Source: Bog-473 sp035534235 (lineage in GTDB: Bacteria > Actinomycetota > Acidimicrobiia > Acidimicrobiales > RAAP-2). From it: a stretch of 56,590 nucleotides of DNA. This document shows positions 1 through 7,699 of this stretch, piece after piece; positions within the stretch are counted from its first letter, which is position 1, and each line of letters starts with the position of its first letter. The notes beneath the pieces were generated by a model. The model was given only the letters and a program-made list of their open reading frames with translations, was not told the DNA's origin and ran no database searches. Location: the NCBI GenBank assembly GCA_035534235.1, contig DATLSH010000074.1, positions 1 through 56,590 of the forward strand, read 5' to 3'. A program made the translations under genes and the position numbers.

Positions 1-10
1 AGGAGGGTCA

Positions 11-307
11 GATGGCCGCATCGGATCAACGCCGAAAGTCCTGCCGATCCGTCTCCTCAATTCCGAGCCGCTCGGCGATCACCGTCAACGGGAACGGCGC
101 GCTGAGCTCGGACACGACGTCGATCTCCTCGTGGGCCTCCGCGGCTGCGATGACCTCGACCGCGGCCAGGCGGGCAGTTGGGGCCAAGGGGTCCAGGGCC
201 CGGGGAGTGAAGCGGCGGTCAAGCAAGCCCCGGAAGGCAGAGTGCTGTGGTGGTTCCATGTGCAGAGTGGACAGGGTCCTCATGGGGTTACGGAGTCCAA
301 GGGTCAC
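11..307 (-). pseudogene. Cytochrome P450 fragment, broken by stops
   Basis: The minus-strand frame reads like the N-terminal third of an actinobacterial P450. It has the substrate-side motif EPPQHSAFRGLLDRRFTPRAL (family form DPPEHTRLRRLVxxAFTPRxV), followed by helices matching the region before the F-G loop (ERLGIEETDRQDFRR). The frame then hits TGA at 28-26 exactly where the family usually has Trp (FRRWSDA), resumes as Ser-Asp-Ala-Ala-Ile, and meets a second TGA at 10-8. The I-helix and the heme-binding Cys would lie outside the window. No ribosome binding site precedes the GTG at 307, and codons upstream stay open without P450 similarity. Best read as a decayed gene; sequencing errors at the contig edge are the alternative. 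Confidence 0.6.
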
Positions 308-360
308 CCCGTCCGCCGGCCCTGGGACAGCGGTAATCCAGATCGGACAAGATTGACCGG

Positions 361-918
361 ATGAACGACCTTGACCTTGCTGAGCTGGTCGAGCTTTCGC
401 TCAGTGCGCTGGACGGCGTAGCTGAAGCTGACTGTTCGATAAAGGCTGGACAGCTGGAGTGGAGCTGCTGGCAGACGGTCGAGCACTCGATCGATTGCCT
501 CTTTTCCTATTCGATGCAGATTGGCGCCCAGGCGCATTCAGGCTTCATTCCCCTTGAAGAGCTTCACGCGCGACCCGAGGCGAGTCCGGCCGATCTGATC
601 GCCGGCCTTCGAGGAGCGATGGCCCTGCTTCTCGGAGTGGTGCGTGATTCGCCGGGAGACGTGACCGCATCGGACGGCGTTCTTGAACTGGATCTATCGG
701 ATTGGTGTGCCAGGGCGGCCTACGAACTGATCATTCATACACATGACGTCCTATCCGGGTTAGGAAGCGCGCTCACCCCAACCGACGAGATGTGCAACGC
801 GATTCTTGAAACTGAGTCCCTTTGGATGTTGGACCGAAGAGCAATCCCCGAAACTGCCGACCCTTGGACGGCCCTCCTGGTGGCTTCCGGAAGACCTTCG
901 GTTACTTCATCCGATTGA
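361..918 (+). CDS. DinB/mycothiol-dependent isomerase-like protein
   Basis: This 185-residue protein has the layout of the DinB-like four-helix metalloenzyme family, mycothiol-dependent maleylpyruvate isomerase N-domain type. It shows an early helix with WQTVEHSIDCLFSY (first metal His) and a later YELIIHTHDVLSGLG segment carrying the paired His/Asp seen in actinobacterial members. Such proteins bind a divalent metal and use mycothiol or an unknown thiol, so the substrate cannot be read from sequence. There is no clear Shine-Dalgarno; CAAGAT ends 7 nt before the ATG, so the mRNA may be leaderless. It converges on the SCO6745-like gene; a short GGGG-TAT-CCCC hairpin lies at 923-933 in the 124-nt gap. 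Confidence 0.7.
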   Translation: MNDLDLAELVELSLSALDGVAEADCSIKAGQLEWSCWQTVEHSIDCLFSYSMQIGAQAHSGFIPLEELHARPEASPADLIAGLRGAMALLLGVVRDSPGDVTASDGVLELDLSDWCARAAYELIIHTHDVLSGLGSALTPTDEMCNAILETESLWMLDRRAIPETADPWTALLVASGRPSVTSSD

Positions 919-1042
919 CTCGGGGGTATCCCCATGCACTGGCTGAGGTCGTGGTTTCGAGGCCCGCAGCGCCCGCCTGATAAGTCCTGTTCGGGGACTG
1001 GAAATGCGGCGCTGTCCCGACCGTCGGACTCCTGCGTGCGCG

Positions 1043-1912
1043 CTACTGACTTGGCCAGGGCAGGCCCATGTTGTTCCGCTTCGGCACCTCGCCCGCCGCC
1101 ATGATCCGTTCGGCGAGCGGACGCATCGCCTCCACGAGTTCGACTGCTCGGGCGCCGAGGGTGGCCACGAAGGGCACCGCCAATCGATCGGTAGCAGCTT
1201 CGATGGCATCGCGGGCCTTGGTACCTGCCGGAGTGGGATGCTCGTTGTCGTCAAGCCATCCCCGCTCTCGAAGATGCATGACCGCCGTACCCCACTCTTC
1301 ATCTGTCCACCCGCGGTTGTCACGAAGGCTCTCCCGTTCTGAGCGCCCAGTGGCCGCTTGCATGACGAGGGACTCGCACGGGTCGACCTGGTTGGCGACG
1401 AGGCACGAGACGTGTCCATCGCCGCGATGCTCACGCATCGCGCCGAGGGCCTGCCAGAGCTGGAGGTGGGGTGCGCCCGGATCGGCGAGAGCCGCGTTCG
1501 CCGCGCCCAACGGTCGGCCCGAGAAGTCAGCTGAGTGGACCGCGGTGGTGGCGAGTGACGCGGCTCGCCGAACGTCGGGCCCATCGATCGCTTCTCCCAG
1601 AAGCCGACCAAGCGCGGCGTCCATCGCCGAGAGTCGGGCGTCGATGAGCCGTCGTGGATCGGCGTAAGCCCAAGCGGCGGGGATGGCGCGCTCGACCCGT
1701 CGTGGGTGAAAGCCGTAGAAGATCGAAGTCACCACGGCCGGCGGCACGGCGCCGAGAGGTGCCGCGCGGCAGCCGAAGTAGCTCATCCAGCCGCCCCGGA
1801 GGCCGAGCCCGTCCGTTGCCACACGGGTTTCCGGGGCGAAGAAGACCACTGCGTGGATCGGCTCGCCGTACTGCCAGACGAGACGAGCCGCTTGCTCATC
1901 TGCTATGCCCAC
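1043..1912 (-). CDS. SCO6745-family winged-helix protein
   Basis: About 289 residues matching the actinobacterial SCO6745 family: an N-terminal ARLVWQYGEPIHAVVFFAPE block, then GGWMSYFGCRAAPLG, the FYGFHPRRVERAIP block, and a C-terminal winged-helix part (RGWTDEEWGTAVMHLRERGW...PTPAG). Family members are often annotated as SalK-like or MarR-like, and their biochemical role is not established. The frame is open further upstream, but conservation begins at about ADEQAARL. GTG at 1912 is the best start, with a GGGAAAGGA ribosome-binding-like stretch just upstream. It is divergent from the Coq4-like gene across a 212-nt gap. Confidence 0.75.
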   Translation of the reverse strand: MGIADEQAARLVWQYGEPIHAVVFFAPETRVATDGLGLRGGWMSYFGCRAAPLGAVPPAVVTSIFYGFHPRRVERAIPAAWAYADPRRLIDARLSAMDAALGRLLGEAIDGPDVRRAASLATTAVHSADFSGRPLGAANAALADPGAPHLQLWQALGAMREHRGDGHVSCLVANQVDPCESLVMQAATGRSERESLRDNRGWTDEEWGTAVMHLRERGWLDDNEHPTPAGTKARDAIEAATDRLAVPFVATLGARAVELVEAMRPLAERIMAAGEVPKRNNMGLPWPSQ

Positions 1913-2037
1913 GTCACCATCCTTTCCCAGTTGGCCAGGAAGCGGCCCTTCGGCTCCCTGAGTTTCCCACGATGGGAACCCCACACCGCCGGGTCGAGGT
2001 TGACCCGGGATCTCCACGACTCTGGTGTCCGAGTTCG

Positions 2038-2088
2038 TACGGGAAGCACCCTCGCCGGCGGTCGCTCACCTACGTTCACGTTCCCGTA
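2038..2088. promoter_or_regulatory. Inverted repeat in divergent intergenic region
   Basis: TACGGGAA at 2038-2045 is repeated inverted as TTCCCGTA at 2081-2088, within the spacer between the divergent SCO6745-like and Coq4-like genes. The 35-nt separation fits two half-sites or two operators better than a hairpin. This is read from sequence only; the binding protein is unknown. Confidence 0.3.
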
Positions 2089-2112
2089 TGGAGAGTCAAC
2101 GCCGAGAGCGCG

Positions 2113-2124
2113 TACGCTGATCTT
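2113..2124 (+). promoter_or_regulatory. Candidate -10 element for leaderless Coq4-like mRNA
   Basis: TACGCT at 2113-2118 is followed by exactly six bases and then GTG at 2125, the geometry of a leaderless actinobacterial transcript. It supports the downstream GTG as the true start. Confidence 0.4.
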
Positions 2125-2781
2125 GTGAGCGGAATCACGGACACGTCGGTGCGAGAAGCGCTGGTCGAGCACCTGGCAGCGAGCGGGTTACCGCCCGATG
2201 CGGGCGATTCCGACCTCTTCGCGGTGGTGAGAATCTTTCACCTGCCCTATCCGATCCCAAACACGCGGGCTCGTAAGCGGGCGGTCCAAATCCACGACCT
2301 GAACCACCTGGTGAGCGGGTACCGGACTGATCGGATCGGCGAGCTCGAGATCAGCGCCTGGGAACTGGCCAGTGGCGGCTGCCGGGACTATGTAGCCGCC
2401 TGGGTGCTCGACCTGGCCGGACTGCTCGGTGGATTGATGGCAGCGCCGAGGCGCACCGTGCGCGCCTTTCTGGCCGGGAGGAGCCAGCAGAACCTTTACG
2501 GGTTCGCATACGAGGAGCTCCTGGCCCTGTCCGTGGACGATGCCTGCCGCCTGGCGGATACGCCGTTGCCCACTCGGATGCGCCGGGTTCCCGGCGGGCT
2601 CCACCTGGCCGCCCTCGTCGTGCTCTCACTCCCGGCTGGCATCGCCATGTCGATTGCCTGGTACGCGCTGGTTCCCGTTTGGCTGGTGAACCGCGCCTTC
2701 AGACAGGTTCGCCCGGCCGCGATGCGCTCCGCTCAGGAGCGTGGAGGGCAGGGAGGGCCGAATACAACCACGGGCATCTGA
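2125..2781 (+). CDS. Coq4-family protein
   Basis: 218 residues. The middle carries HDLNHLVSGYRTDRIGELEISAWELASG, the hallmark of the Coq4 family (HDxxH ... GE), whose members scaffold quinone biosynthesis and bind a metal through the HDxxH motif. A hydrophobic stretch near residues 165-190 (LHLAALVVLSLPAGIAMSIAWYA) suggests membrane contact. The longer open frame from 1654 is rejected: its first 150 residues are Arg-rich and antisense to the neighbouring gene. Actinobacteria mostly use menaquinone, so a ubiquinone role should not be assumed. The divergent SCO6745-like gene is its only close neighbour. Confidence 0.7.
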   Translation: MSGITDTSVREALVEHLAASGLPPDAGDSDLFAVVRIFHLPYPIPNTRARKRAVQIHDLNHLVSGYRTDRIGELEISAWELASGGCRDYVAAWVLDLAGLLGGLMAAPRRTVRAFLAGRSQQNLYGFAYEELLALSVDDACRLADTPLPTRMRRVPGGLHLAALVVLSLPAGIAMSIAWYALVPVWLVNRAFRQVRPAAMRSAQERGGQGGPNTTTGI

Positions 2782-3097
2782 GCGATGGACCACCGCTCCC
2801 TCCGATGTTTCATTTGTAACTGAGGGTCGCCCCGTTCGATGCTCGGTGGTGGGGCCAACCGATTCGACCAATTGCTGGGTGGCCCCGTTCGGCCGCGTTG
2901 ACCCATAGCGTGGTCAGGCACGGCGCACCGGCTCCGATACGTCTCTCCCTCCACCCACCCGCCTGCAGCCGCCTCCGCCTAGTCCAAGCCCTCATGTCCT
3001 AGGAGCCTCAGGTCACCGAAAGGGCTCGCAAGGTGTGGCACGGCTGAGGTTGTGGGATCGAGTCTCGCAGCGCCCACCCTGGTGTCGTTCCGGGACG
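2782..3097. other. Gene-free 316-nt spacer
   Basis: No ORF here has a supported start or recognisable product. The only structured element seen is the tRNA-like 3' end at 3046-3078. The spacer lies between the ends of the Coq4-like gene and the convergent Rrf2-type regulator. Confidence 0.5.
3046..3078 (+). other. tRNA 3'-end-like remnant
   Basis: Bases 3052-3068 fold as a T-arm: GTGGG, a seven-base loop ATCGAGT (tRNA consensus TTCRANC/T) and CTCGC. They are followed by a seven-base acceptor-like strand AGCGCCC, a discriminator A and CC. No matching 5' acceptor strand, D-arm or anticodon arm lies upstream, so this is not a tRNA gene. It could be a relic of a tRNA-associated attachment site or chance similarity. 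Confidence 0.3.
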
Positions 3098-4024
3098 TCA
3101 GGGAACTTCAATCGCCGACGCCACCCGCCGGAGGAATGAGCGGACCGTGGCCCGGGTGAGGCGATCGGCCTTCGGGTCGGGCTCGGCCGCCGGCCCCGGG
3201 CGCGCCGGAGGACGGAACCGGCCCACCAGATGCAGTTCCGTCCGATCGCGATCGATGGAGCGCAGTTCGACTTGCCCTTCCAGGCGTGAATCGGCCCCTC
3301 CAGCCAGCGAGACCTGCCAGGAAAGTGCCAGGTGCGTCGCTCCGTCGGGCCGCGTGCTTGGCGGTCCCAGGCGCACTGCCGCTGCTGACGTCGCTCTCCA
3401 CGGCGAGCTCTCCGGGTCGATGTGGGAGCGCAGGCTCTCGGCCTCGCCATAGGCCTCGCCGAGATGGTGGGCTATCCACCCATCGTGCTGCAACCGCTCC
3501 ACAATGGCGTCGGCCCCCCGCTCAATGTGGACCCAGTCCTCCACCTGAATGTTGGTGTGAACCGTCCGGTGGGAGTCTGCCGGCCTCACCGCCGATCCCT
3601 CTTCCAGTGCGAGGTCCTGCTTCTGCACCTCGGCCAGCGTTGCGTCGGCCAGTACCTTCCGCAGGGCTTCGGTGGCGGCCGACCAGGTTGCGTGGAGCGG
3701 GCAGACGCCCTCCCACCGGCACGGCCCGTCACCGAGAGCACAACGGTCGGGCCGTAGCGGCCCCTCACCCGCTTCGACCACTTCCAAGAGGGAGATCGAT
3801 TCGGGCGCCCGGGAAAGACGGTAGCCCCCGTCCCGGCCGGCGCGCGAGGTCGCCAGCCCACCCCGGACCAGCTCGGCAAGGATCTGTGAGGCGTAGTTCT
3901 GTGGCACCCCCATTTCGGCCACGACCTCGCGAATTTTGCGCTGCTCGCCCGATTCGTAGGCTCTGGCCAGGCATAATGCTGACCGGACCACGTAATCGCC
4001 CCGCTTGGAAAGGGTCAGGTTCAT
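3098..4024 (-). CDS. Rrf2-family Fe-S regulator with C-terminal SRPBCC-like domain
   Basis: 308 residues. Positions 1-140 are an Rrf2/NsrR/IscR-type regulator: winged helix (KRGDYVVRSALCLA, VPQNYASQILAELVRGGL), the wing GRDGGYRL, and a cluster-binding loop with Cys95, Cys102 and Cys108 (C-x6-C-x5-C). Typical Rrf2 proteins end near residue 150-160. Here about 150 more residues follow, with alternating strands (THLALSWQVSLAG, LEGQVELRSI, RTELHLVGRFRPP) and a closing helix, resembling an SRPBCC/polyketide-cyclase fold. The first part is solid, the second is inference. Its start lies 2-3 nt from the predicted transcription start (TTGCTC-N17-TATACT), so the mRNA is almost leaderless. It is divergent from the polyferredoxin/flavoprotein operon, its likely target, and probably autoregulated through the palindrome over its own -10. 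Confidence 0.85.
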   Translation of the reverse strand: MNLTLSKRGDYVVRSALCLARAYESGEQRKIREVVAEMGVPQNYASQILAELVRGGLATSRAGRDGGYRLSRAPESISLLEVVEAGEGPLRPDRCALGDGPCRWEGVCPLHATWSAATEALRKVLADATLAEVQKQDLALEEGSAVRPADSHRTVHTNIQVEDWVHIERGADAIVERLQHDGWIAHHLGEAYGEAESLRSHIDPESSPWRATSAAAVRLGPPSTRPDGATHLALSWQVSLAGGADSRLEGQVELRSIDRDRTELHLVGRFRPPARPGPAAEPDPKADRLTRATVRSFLRRVASAIEVP

Positions 4025-4033
4025 CAGAAGATA

Positions 4034-4047
4034 AGTATAGTTATACT
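4034..4047. promoter_or_regulatory. Palindrome over Rrf2 gene -10, candidate operator
   Basis: AGTATA-GT-TATACT is an inverted repeat whose left arm, read on the minus strand, is also the TATACT -10 of the regulator gene (-35 TTGCTC at 4062-4057, 17-bp spacer). Its right end sits two bases before the plus-strand -35. One bound regulator could silence both genes. Binding by the Rrf2 protein is inferred from position. Confidence 0.55.
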
Positions 4048-4048
4048 C

Positions 4049-4076
4049 TTGACGTAGAGCAATTCATTTGTAATAA
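4049..4076 (+). promoter_or_regulatory. Promoter of the polyferredoxin operon
   Basis: TTGACG at 4049-4054 and TAATAA at 4071-4076 with a 16-bp spacer form a strong sigma-70-like promoter in an AT-rich stretch unlike its surroundings. The start of transcription would fall near 4083, leaving a 5' leader of about 43 nt. Confidence 0.6.
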
Positions 4077-4099
4077 TCGGGCTTATGGGAAGTCAGAGA

Positions 4100-4110
4100 C
4101 TCTACGTAGA
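4100..4110. promoter_or_regulatory. Perfect palindrome in the 5' leader
   Basis: TCTACGTAGA at 4101-4110 is a perfect ten-base palindrome. CTCTACGT at 4100-4107 is also the inverted copy of ACGTAGAG at 4052-4059 inside the promoter. The two sites flank the -10, suggesting a second operator or a looped repression site. Confidence 0.4.
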
Positions 4111-4125
4111 TCAAATAAGCCAACG

Positions 4126-5682
4126 ATGGTTCTGACTCTGCCGGCAGAGCCTCAGGTCGACATCGCCACCGACCCCGTGTCGGTGGCGGTCAAGCTGCGT
4201 CCGCCCCAGCGGGTCGGGATTGAGGAGCGGTTCGCCGACACCGACCCGCCGGCGGGCTGGGACCTGGCCCGCAATCCCCGCGTCGCCCGTCTGATGCGGA
4301 ACCGAAAGTTCCAGTTCGCGTTGATCGTGCCCAATCAGATCATCTTCTGGATGGTCATCATCTCGGGCCTGGCGGGCACCGTCGACCCCGGGCTCAACTT
4401 CGGCACCGCCATCACCTGGTACCTGTGGTTCTGCCTGGTCTTCGTCATGATGGTCGTGGTCGGCCGGGCGTGGTGCGCCATGTGCCCCTTCGGCGGGTTT
4501 GCCGAGTGGCTGCAGCGCCGGACGTTCTGGCAGCGCACGCAGAAGACCCTCGGCCTTGGTCGCAAGGTACCCGAACCCATCGCCCGCTACGGGTTCATGA
4601 TCCCGGTGGCCGCCTTCCTCCTCCTCACCTTCGTGGAGGAGTTCTTCAACATCGCCGGTCCGGGCAACCCGATGGACACCTCTTGGATGGTGATCGGGAT
4701 CGTGGCCAGCGCGGTGGTGTTCTTCCTCGTCTTCGAGCGGCGGTCCTTCTGCCGCTACTTCTGCCCGCTTACCGCCGTCATCGGCACCGTGGGGGCCATG
4801 GGGTCGGTGGCCGGGTTCCGCACCCGGGACCGGGACGTCTGCCTCAACTGCAAGACCAAGGAATGCATGCGCGGTGGCGAGTCAGGCTACGGATGCCCCT
4901 GGTACACCTGGCCGGGCAGCGCTGAGTCCAACCTGTCCTGCGGGCTGTGCACCGAGTGCTTCAAAGCCTGCCCCTCGGACAATGTCGGACTCTTCATCCA
5001 ACGCCCGCTCACGTCGGTGGTGGAGCCTCGTCGTCGCCGTGCCGACGTGGCCTGGTCGGTGGTCGTGCTGTTCGGACTGGTGCTGTACCAGCAGTTCAAC
5101 TCCACCAACGTGTACGCGCCCGTCGACAATTGGCTGAACCGTGTCCTTCACTTCCCGCACTATCCCGATCCATTGGCATATGTCGGGATGATCCTTGGCG
5201 TGTCTGCGCTTATCGCTGGCGTGGTCTGGCTTCTGAGCCGGGTCGTCGTCCGCCCGGACATCGGTGAGGGTGGGAGTGGCTTCCTGCAGCGCACCAGCCG
5301 TTTCCGGGCGCTGTTTCTCCCCCTCGCCTACGGACTCATTCCCATCGTCGGTGCCGACTACTTCGCCCGCCAGCTCCCGAAGTTCTTCGAGTTCGTCCCC
5401 CGCCTCATCCCGGCGATCGGGCATCCCTTCGGGTTCGGCTCGAATCACTCGGCGCTGTACAACACCAGTCTCCTCAACGGTCAGGGCATCGTCATCGCCC
5501 AGGTCGTGGTGCTGGCCCTCGGCACTGCGGCCGCGCTGTGGGCCACCTGGCGCATCGGGTCCCGGGAGCTGGTTGGCATTTCGTCTCGCCCGACCGCGAC
5601 CCGGTTGGCCAGCCTCGGTTTTGTGTTCGCCAGCGGAGTGGGTGCGGCCTTCATGTACGTGATCATGCACGCCGCCACCTGA
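4126..5682 (+). CDS. Membrane polyferredoxin (NapH/NosR/CcoG-like)
   Basis: 518 residues. Membrane segments lie near 68-85, 97-115, 155-172, 187-204, 308-322, 351-372, 396-412, 452-474 and 495-515. Motifs C117-x2-C120-P and C209-x3-C213-P sit at membrane edges as in NapH/NosR proteins. A cytoplasmic loop carries two [4Fe-4S] sets: C239, C242, C247, C257, and C272-x2-C275-x2-C278-x3-C282-P. Such proteins pass electrons between a quinone or flavin donor and a periplasmic or membrane acceptor. The frame is open far upstream, but ATG 4126 fits the promoter, and the upstream frame is antisense to the regulator. It forms an operon with the flavoprotein 13 nt downstream, which probably supplies NAD(P)H electrons. 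The terminal acceptor is not in the window, so the process is unknown; control by the divergent Rrf2 protein hints at nitric oxide, redox or Fe-S stress. Confidence 0.85.
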   Translation: MVLTLPAEPQVDIATDPVSVAVKLRPPQRVGIEERFADTDPPAGWDLARNPRVARLMRNRKFQFALIVPNQIIFWMVIISGLAGTVDPGLNFGTAITWYLWFCLVFVMMVVVGRAWCAMCPFGGFAEWLQRRTFWQRTQKTLGLGRKVPEPIARYGFMIPVAAFLLLTFVEEFFNIAGPGNPMDTSWMVIGIVASAVVFFLVFERRSFCRYFCPLTAVIGTVGAMGSVAGFRTRDRDVCLNCKTKECMRGGESGYGCPWYTWPGSAESNLSCGLCTECFKACPSDNVGLFIQRPLTSVVEPRRRRADVAWSVVVLFGLVLYQQFNSTNVYAPVDNWLNRVLHFPHYPDPLAYVGMILGVSALIAGVVWLLSRVVVRPDIGEGGSGFLQRTSRFRALFLPLAYGLIPIVGADYFARQLPKFFEFVPRLIPAIGHPFGFGSNHSALYNTSLLNGQGIVIAQVVVLALGTAAALWATWRIGSRELVGISSRPTATRLASLGFVFASGVGAAFMYVIMHAAT

Positions 5683-5695
5683 GGAGGAAGATCCG

Positions 5696-7462
5696 ATGAC
5701 CATCACCGGGGACCGGCCCGATACCGCATTGCCGCAAGTGACGGTATTGGTGGATCGCTGTGCGGGCTGCCAGGAATGCCTCGTGCGCTGTCCCACCGGT
5801 GCTATCTCCCTAAATGCCGCCTCATGGGTCGTCACCGCTGACGAATTGCTCTGCAACGGCTGCCGCCAGTGTGTGCGCACCTGCCCCTTTGCGGCCATCA
5901 CCGTCTCGGGGCCCATCATGGTGGCTCCGCGGACTCCGTTGGTGACCCATCACCCCGATGCGTTGCTCAGTGACCACAGTGAGACCCGCCGCGGCATCAC
6001 CTCTTGGGATGACGCGATGCGCGAGGCCGAACGGTGCCTGGCCTGCCCGGACCCGACGTGCGTGCGCGGCTGCCCAGCCCACAACGACATCCCGAGTTTC
6101 ATCGCCTCCCTCGGGCGCGGTGACCTTGACGAAGCGCATGCGGTCCTGCGCCGCACCAGCACGCTGCCGGACGTGTGCGCCCGGGTCTGCGACCAAGCCG
6201 TGCAGTGCGAGGGCGCCTGCAGCTGGTCCCTGGCCGGCGGGGAGCCCGTGGCCATCGGGGCACTGGAGCGCTTCGTCACCGACAATGCCCCAGTCCCTCC
6301 GCCCCGCCAAAAGGTCGGCGCCGGGCCCGGAATGGACGTCGCCATCGTAGGATCGGGGCCGGCCGGACTGGCCGCTGCCTGGGATCTCCATGAGGCCGGC
6401 GCCAACGTCACCGTGTTTGAGCAGGACGCCGAGGCCGGAGGGCTGTTGCGGTGGGGGATCCCGGACTTCACCCTGCCCCCGACCATCGCCAACCGGGCCG
6501 CCAGCGCGCTGGCCGACTCCGGCGTCACATTCCGCTTCGGCACCAGGATCGGGGCCGACGAGATGGAGCAGTTGCTGGACGTCCATGATGCCGTGCTCAT
6601 GGCGGTGGGCGCCGGTATGCCTCTGGCGCTCGACGTGCCGGGCACCGATCTGGGCGGTGTGTGGGATGCCACCCGATTCCTCACCGAGGCACACGAGGCG
6701 CTGGCCCGGGGTGATGGGCTGTCCTTGGGTGACGCGCAGAGTGGCGCCCTCTCATCCGATGCAACCGTCCTCGTACTCGGGGCGGGGAACACGGCCATGG
6801 ATGTCGCCCGGACCGCCCGGCGCCTCGGCGCACGAGCGGTGTGCATCGACTGGATGGACCGTCGCTTCGCCCCGGTGCGTCCCGACGAATTGGACGAAGC
6901 CGAAGAGGAGGGAGTGGAGATCCGGTTCTTGACCACGCTTGAGCGCATCACGGGTTCGGGCGGCCGAGTCGCTGCCGCCCACCTGGCCCACACCACTCAG
7001 AAATCGGCTTCCGCCAAGCCCGTCGTCACCAAAGCCGCCCCCGACACGCTGGAGGTCGACCTGGTGGTCATGGCCATGGGGTACCGGATTGAGCCGTCAA
7101 TTCTCGGCTGCATCCCCGGTGCTCCCGTGGCCAAGACGGTGGCGCCGCTCCCGGATCGGCAGTGGGTGGCCAGTGGACTTCTGGCCAACGCCGCCCCTTC
7201 CTTCGCCCGCCACCACCCGGTGGGTCGGCTCGCCTTGGGCCGTGAAACGGCCAGGGTCGCCGCCGGAGTACCCTGCTCAGCCCGGGTCTGGAGGGCCGGG
7301 GATGCGCTGACCGGTCCCTCCACGGTGGTGGAGGCCATGGCCCAGGGCAGAGAGGCCGCCCGGGGCATCCTCAGGCAGCGGCCTCGGCGCCCGTTCGCCC
7401 CGCCCAGGGGTGCGTCTCATTCATCCGGTGCCGTGGCTTTCGAGGGACACGCTTCGAAATAG
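5696..7462 (+). CDS. Ferredoxin-GltD fusion flavoprotein oxidoreductase
   Basis: 588 residues in three parts. Residues 15-70 are a two-cluster ferredoxin (C22, C25, C28, C32-P and C53, C56, C59, C63-P). Residues 100-195 are the Fer4_20 domain of glutamate-synthase small subunits (C114, C117, C122, C126; C161, C165, C171, C175). From 212 on is a two-dinucleotide flavoprotein with the FAD motif GSGPAG at 219-224, a second Rossmann motif VLGAGNTAMD for NAD(P)H, and a closing GDALTGPSTVVEAMAQGR that contacts FAD. It likely oxidises NAD(P)H and feeds the polyferredoxin encoded just upstream. GAGGAGG-like SD at 5683-5689 is well spaced from the ATG. No large glutamate synthase subunit is nearby, so a GltD role is unlikely. 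The Ala/Ser/Arg-rich tail after residue 560 looks disordered. Confidence 0.85.
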   Translation: MTITGDRPDTALPQVTVLVDRCAGCQECLVRCPTGAISLNAASWVVTADELLCNGCRQCVRTCPFAAITVSGPIMVAPRTPLVTHHPDALLSDHSETRRGITSWDDAMREAERCLACPDPTCVRGCPAHNDIPSFIASLGRGDLDEAHAVLRRTSTLPDVCARVCDQAVQCEGACSWSLAGGEPVAIGALERFVTDNAPVPPPRQKVGAGPGMDVAIVGSGPAGLAAAWDLHEAGANVTVFEQDAEAGGLLRWGIPDFTLPPTIANRAASALADSGVTFRFGTRIGADEMEQLLDVHDAVLMAVGAGMPLALDVPGTDLGGVWDATRFLTEAHEALARGDGLSLGDAQSGALSSDATVLVLGAGNTAMDVARTARRLGARAVCIDWMDRRFAPVRPDELDEAEEEGVEIRFLTTLERITGSGGRVAAAHLAHTTQKSASAKPVVTKAAPDTLEVDLVVMAMGYRIEPSILGCIPGAPVAKTVAPLPDRQWVASGLLANAAPSFARHHPVGRLALGRETARVAAGVPCSARVWRAGDALTGPSTVVEAMAQGREAARGILRQRPRRPFAPPRGASHSSGAVAFEGHASK

Positions 7463-7699
7463 GGTTCACCTCTGCCTCGACCCACCCACAGGCAAGAGTT
7501 TTCCGAGCCGAAGCGCGATCACACCGAGAGCGACCAGGAGATCGGCGTGCACCCGATTCAACGTGGGCTGCTGCGCCATTTCTCGATCGGTTGCCGAGAC
7601 TCCCACATGGACCGCTCCACGGCGCAGCAGTCCTGACCCTTGGCGCGCTCCAGTGGTTACCGCCACCAGGTCCGTGAGCTTCGACGCACGTAGGTCATA

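Noticed and set aside
923..1010. Short hairpins after the DinB-type gene as a terminator
   Set aside because: GGGG-TAT-CCCC and AGTCC/GGACT stems are only four and five bases, with no T-tract; too weak to call.
1654..2124. The first 157 codons of a long open frame that continues into the Coq4-like gene
   Set aside because: Arg/Pro-rich, antisense to the SCO6745-like gene and without similarity; the GTG at 2125 with a -10 six bases upstream is a better start.
3286..4125. An upstream extension of the polyferredoxin frame
   Set aside because: Antisense to the Rrf2 regulator with an Arg/Ser/Pro composition; promoter and palindromes lie inside it.
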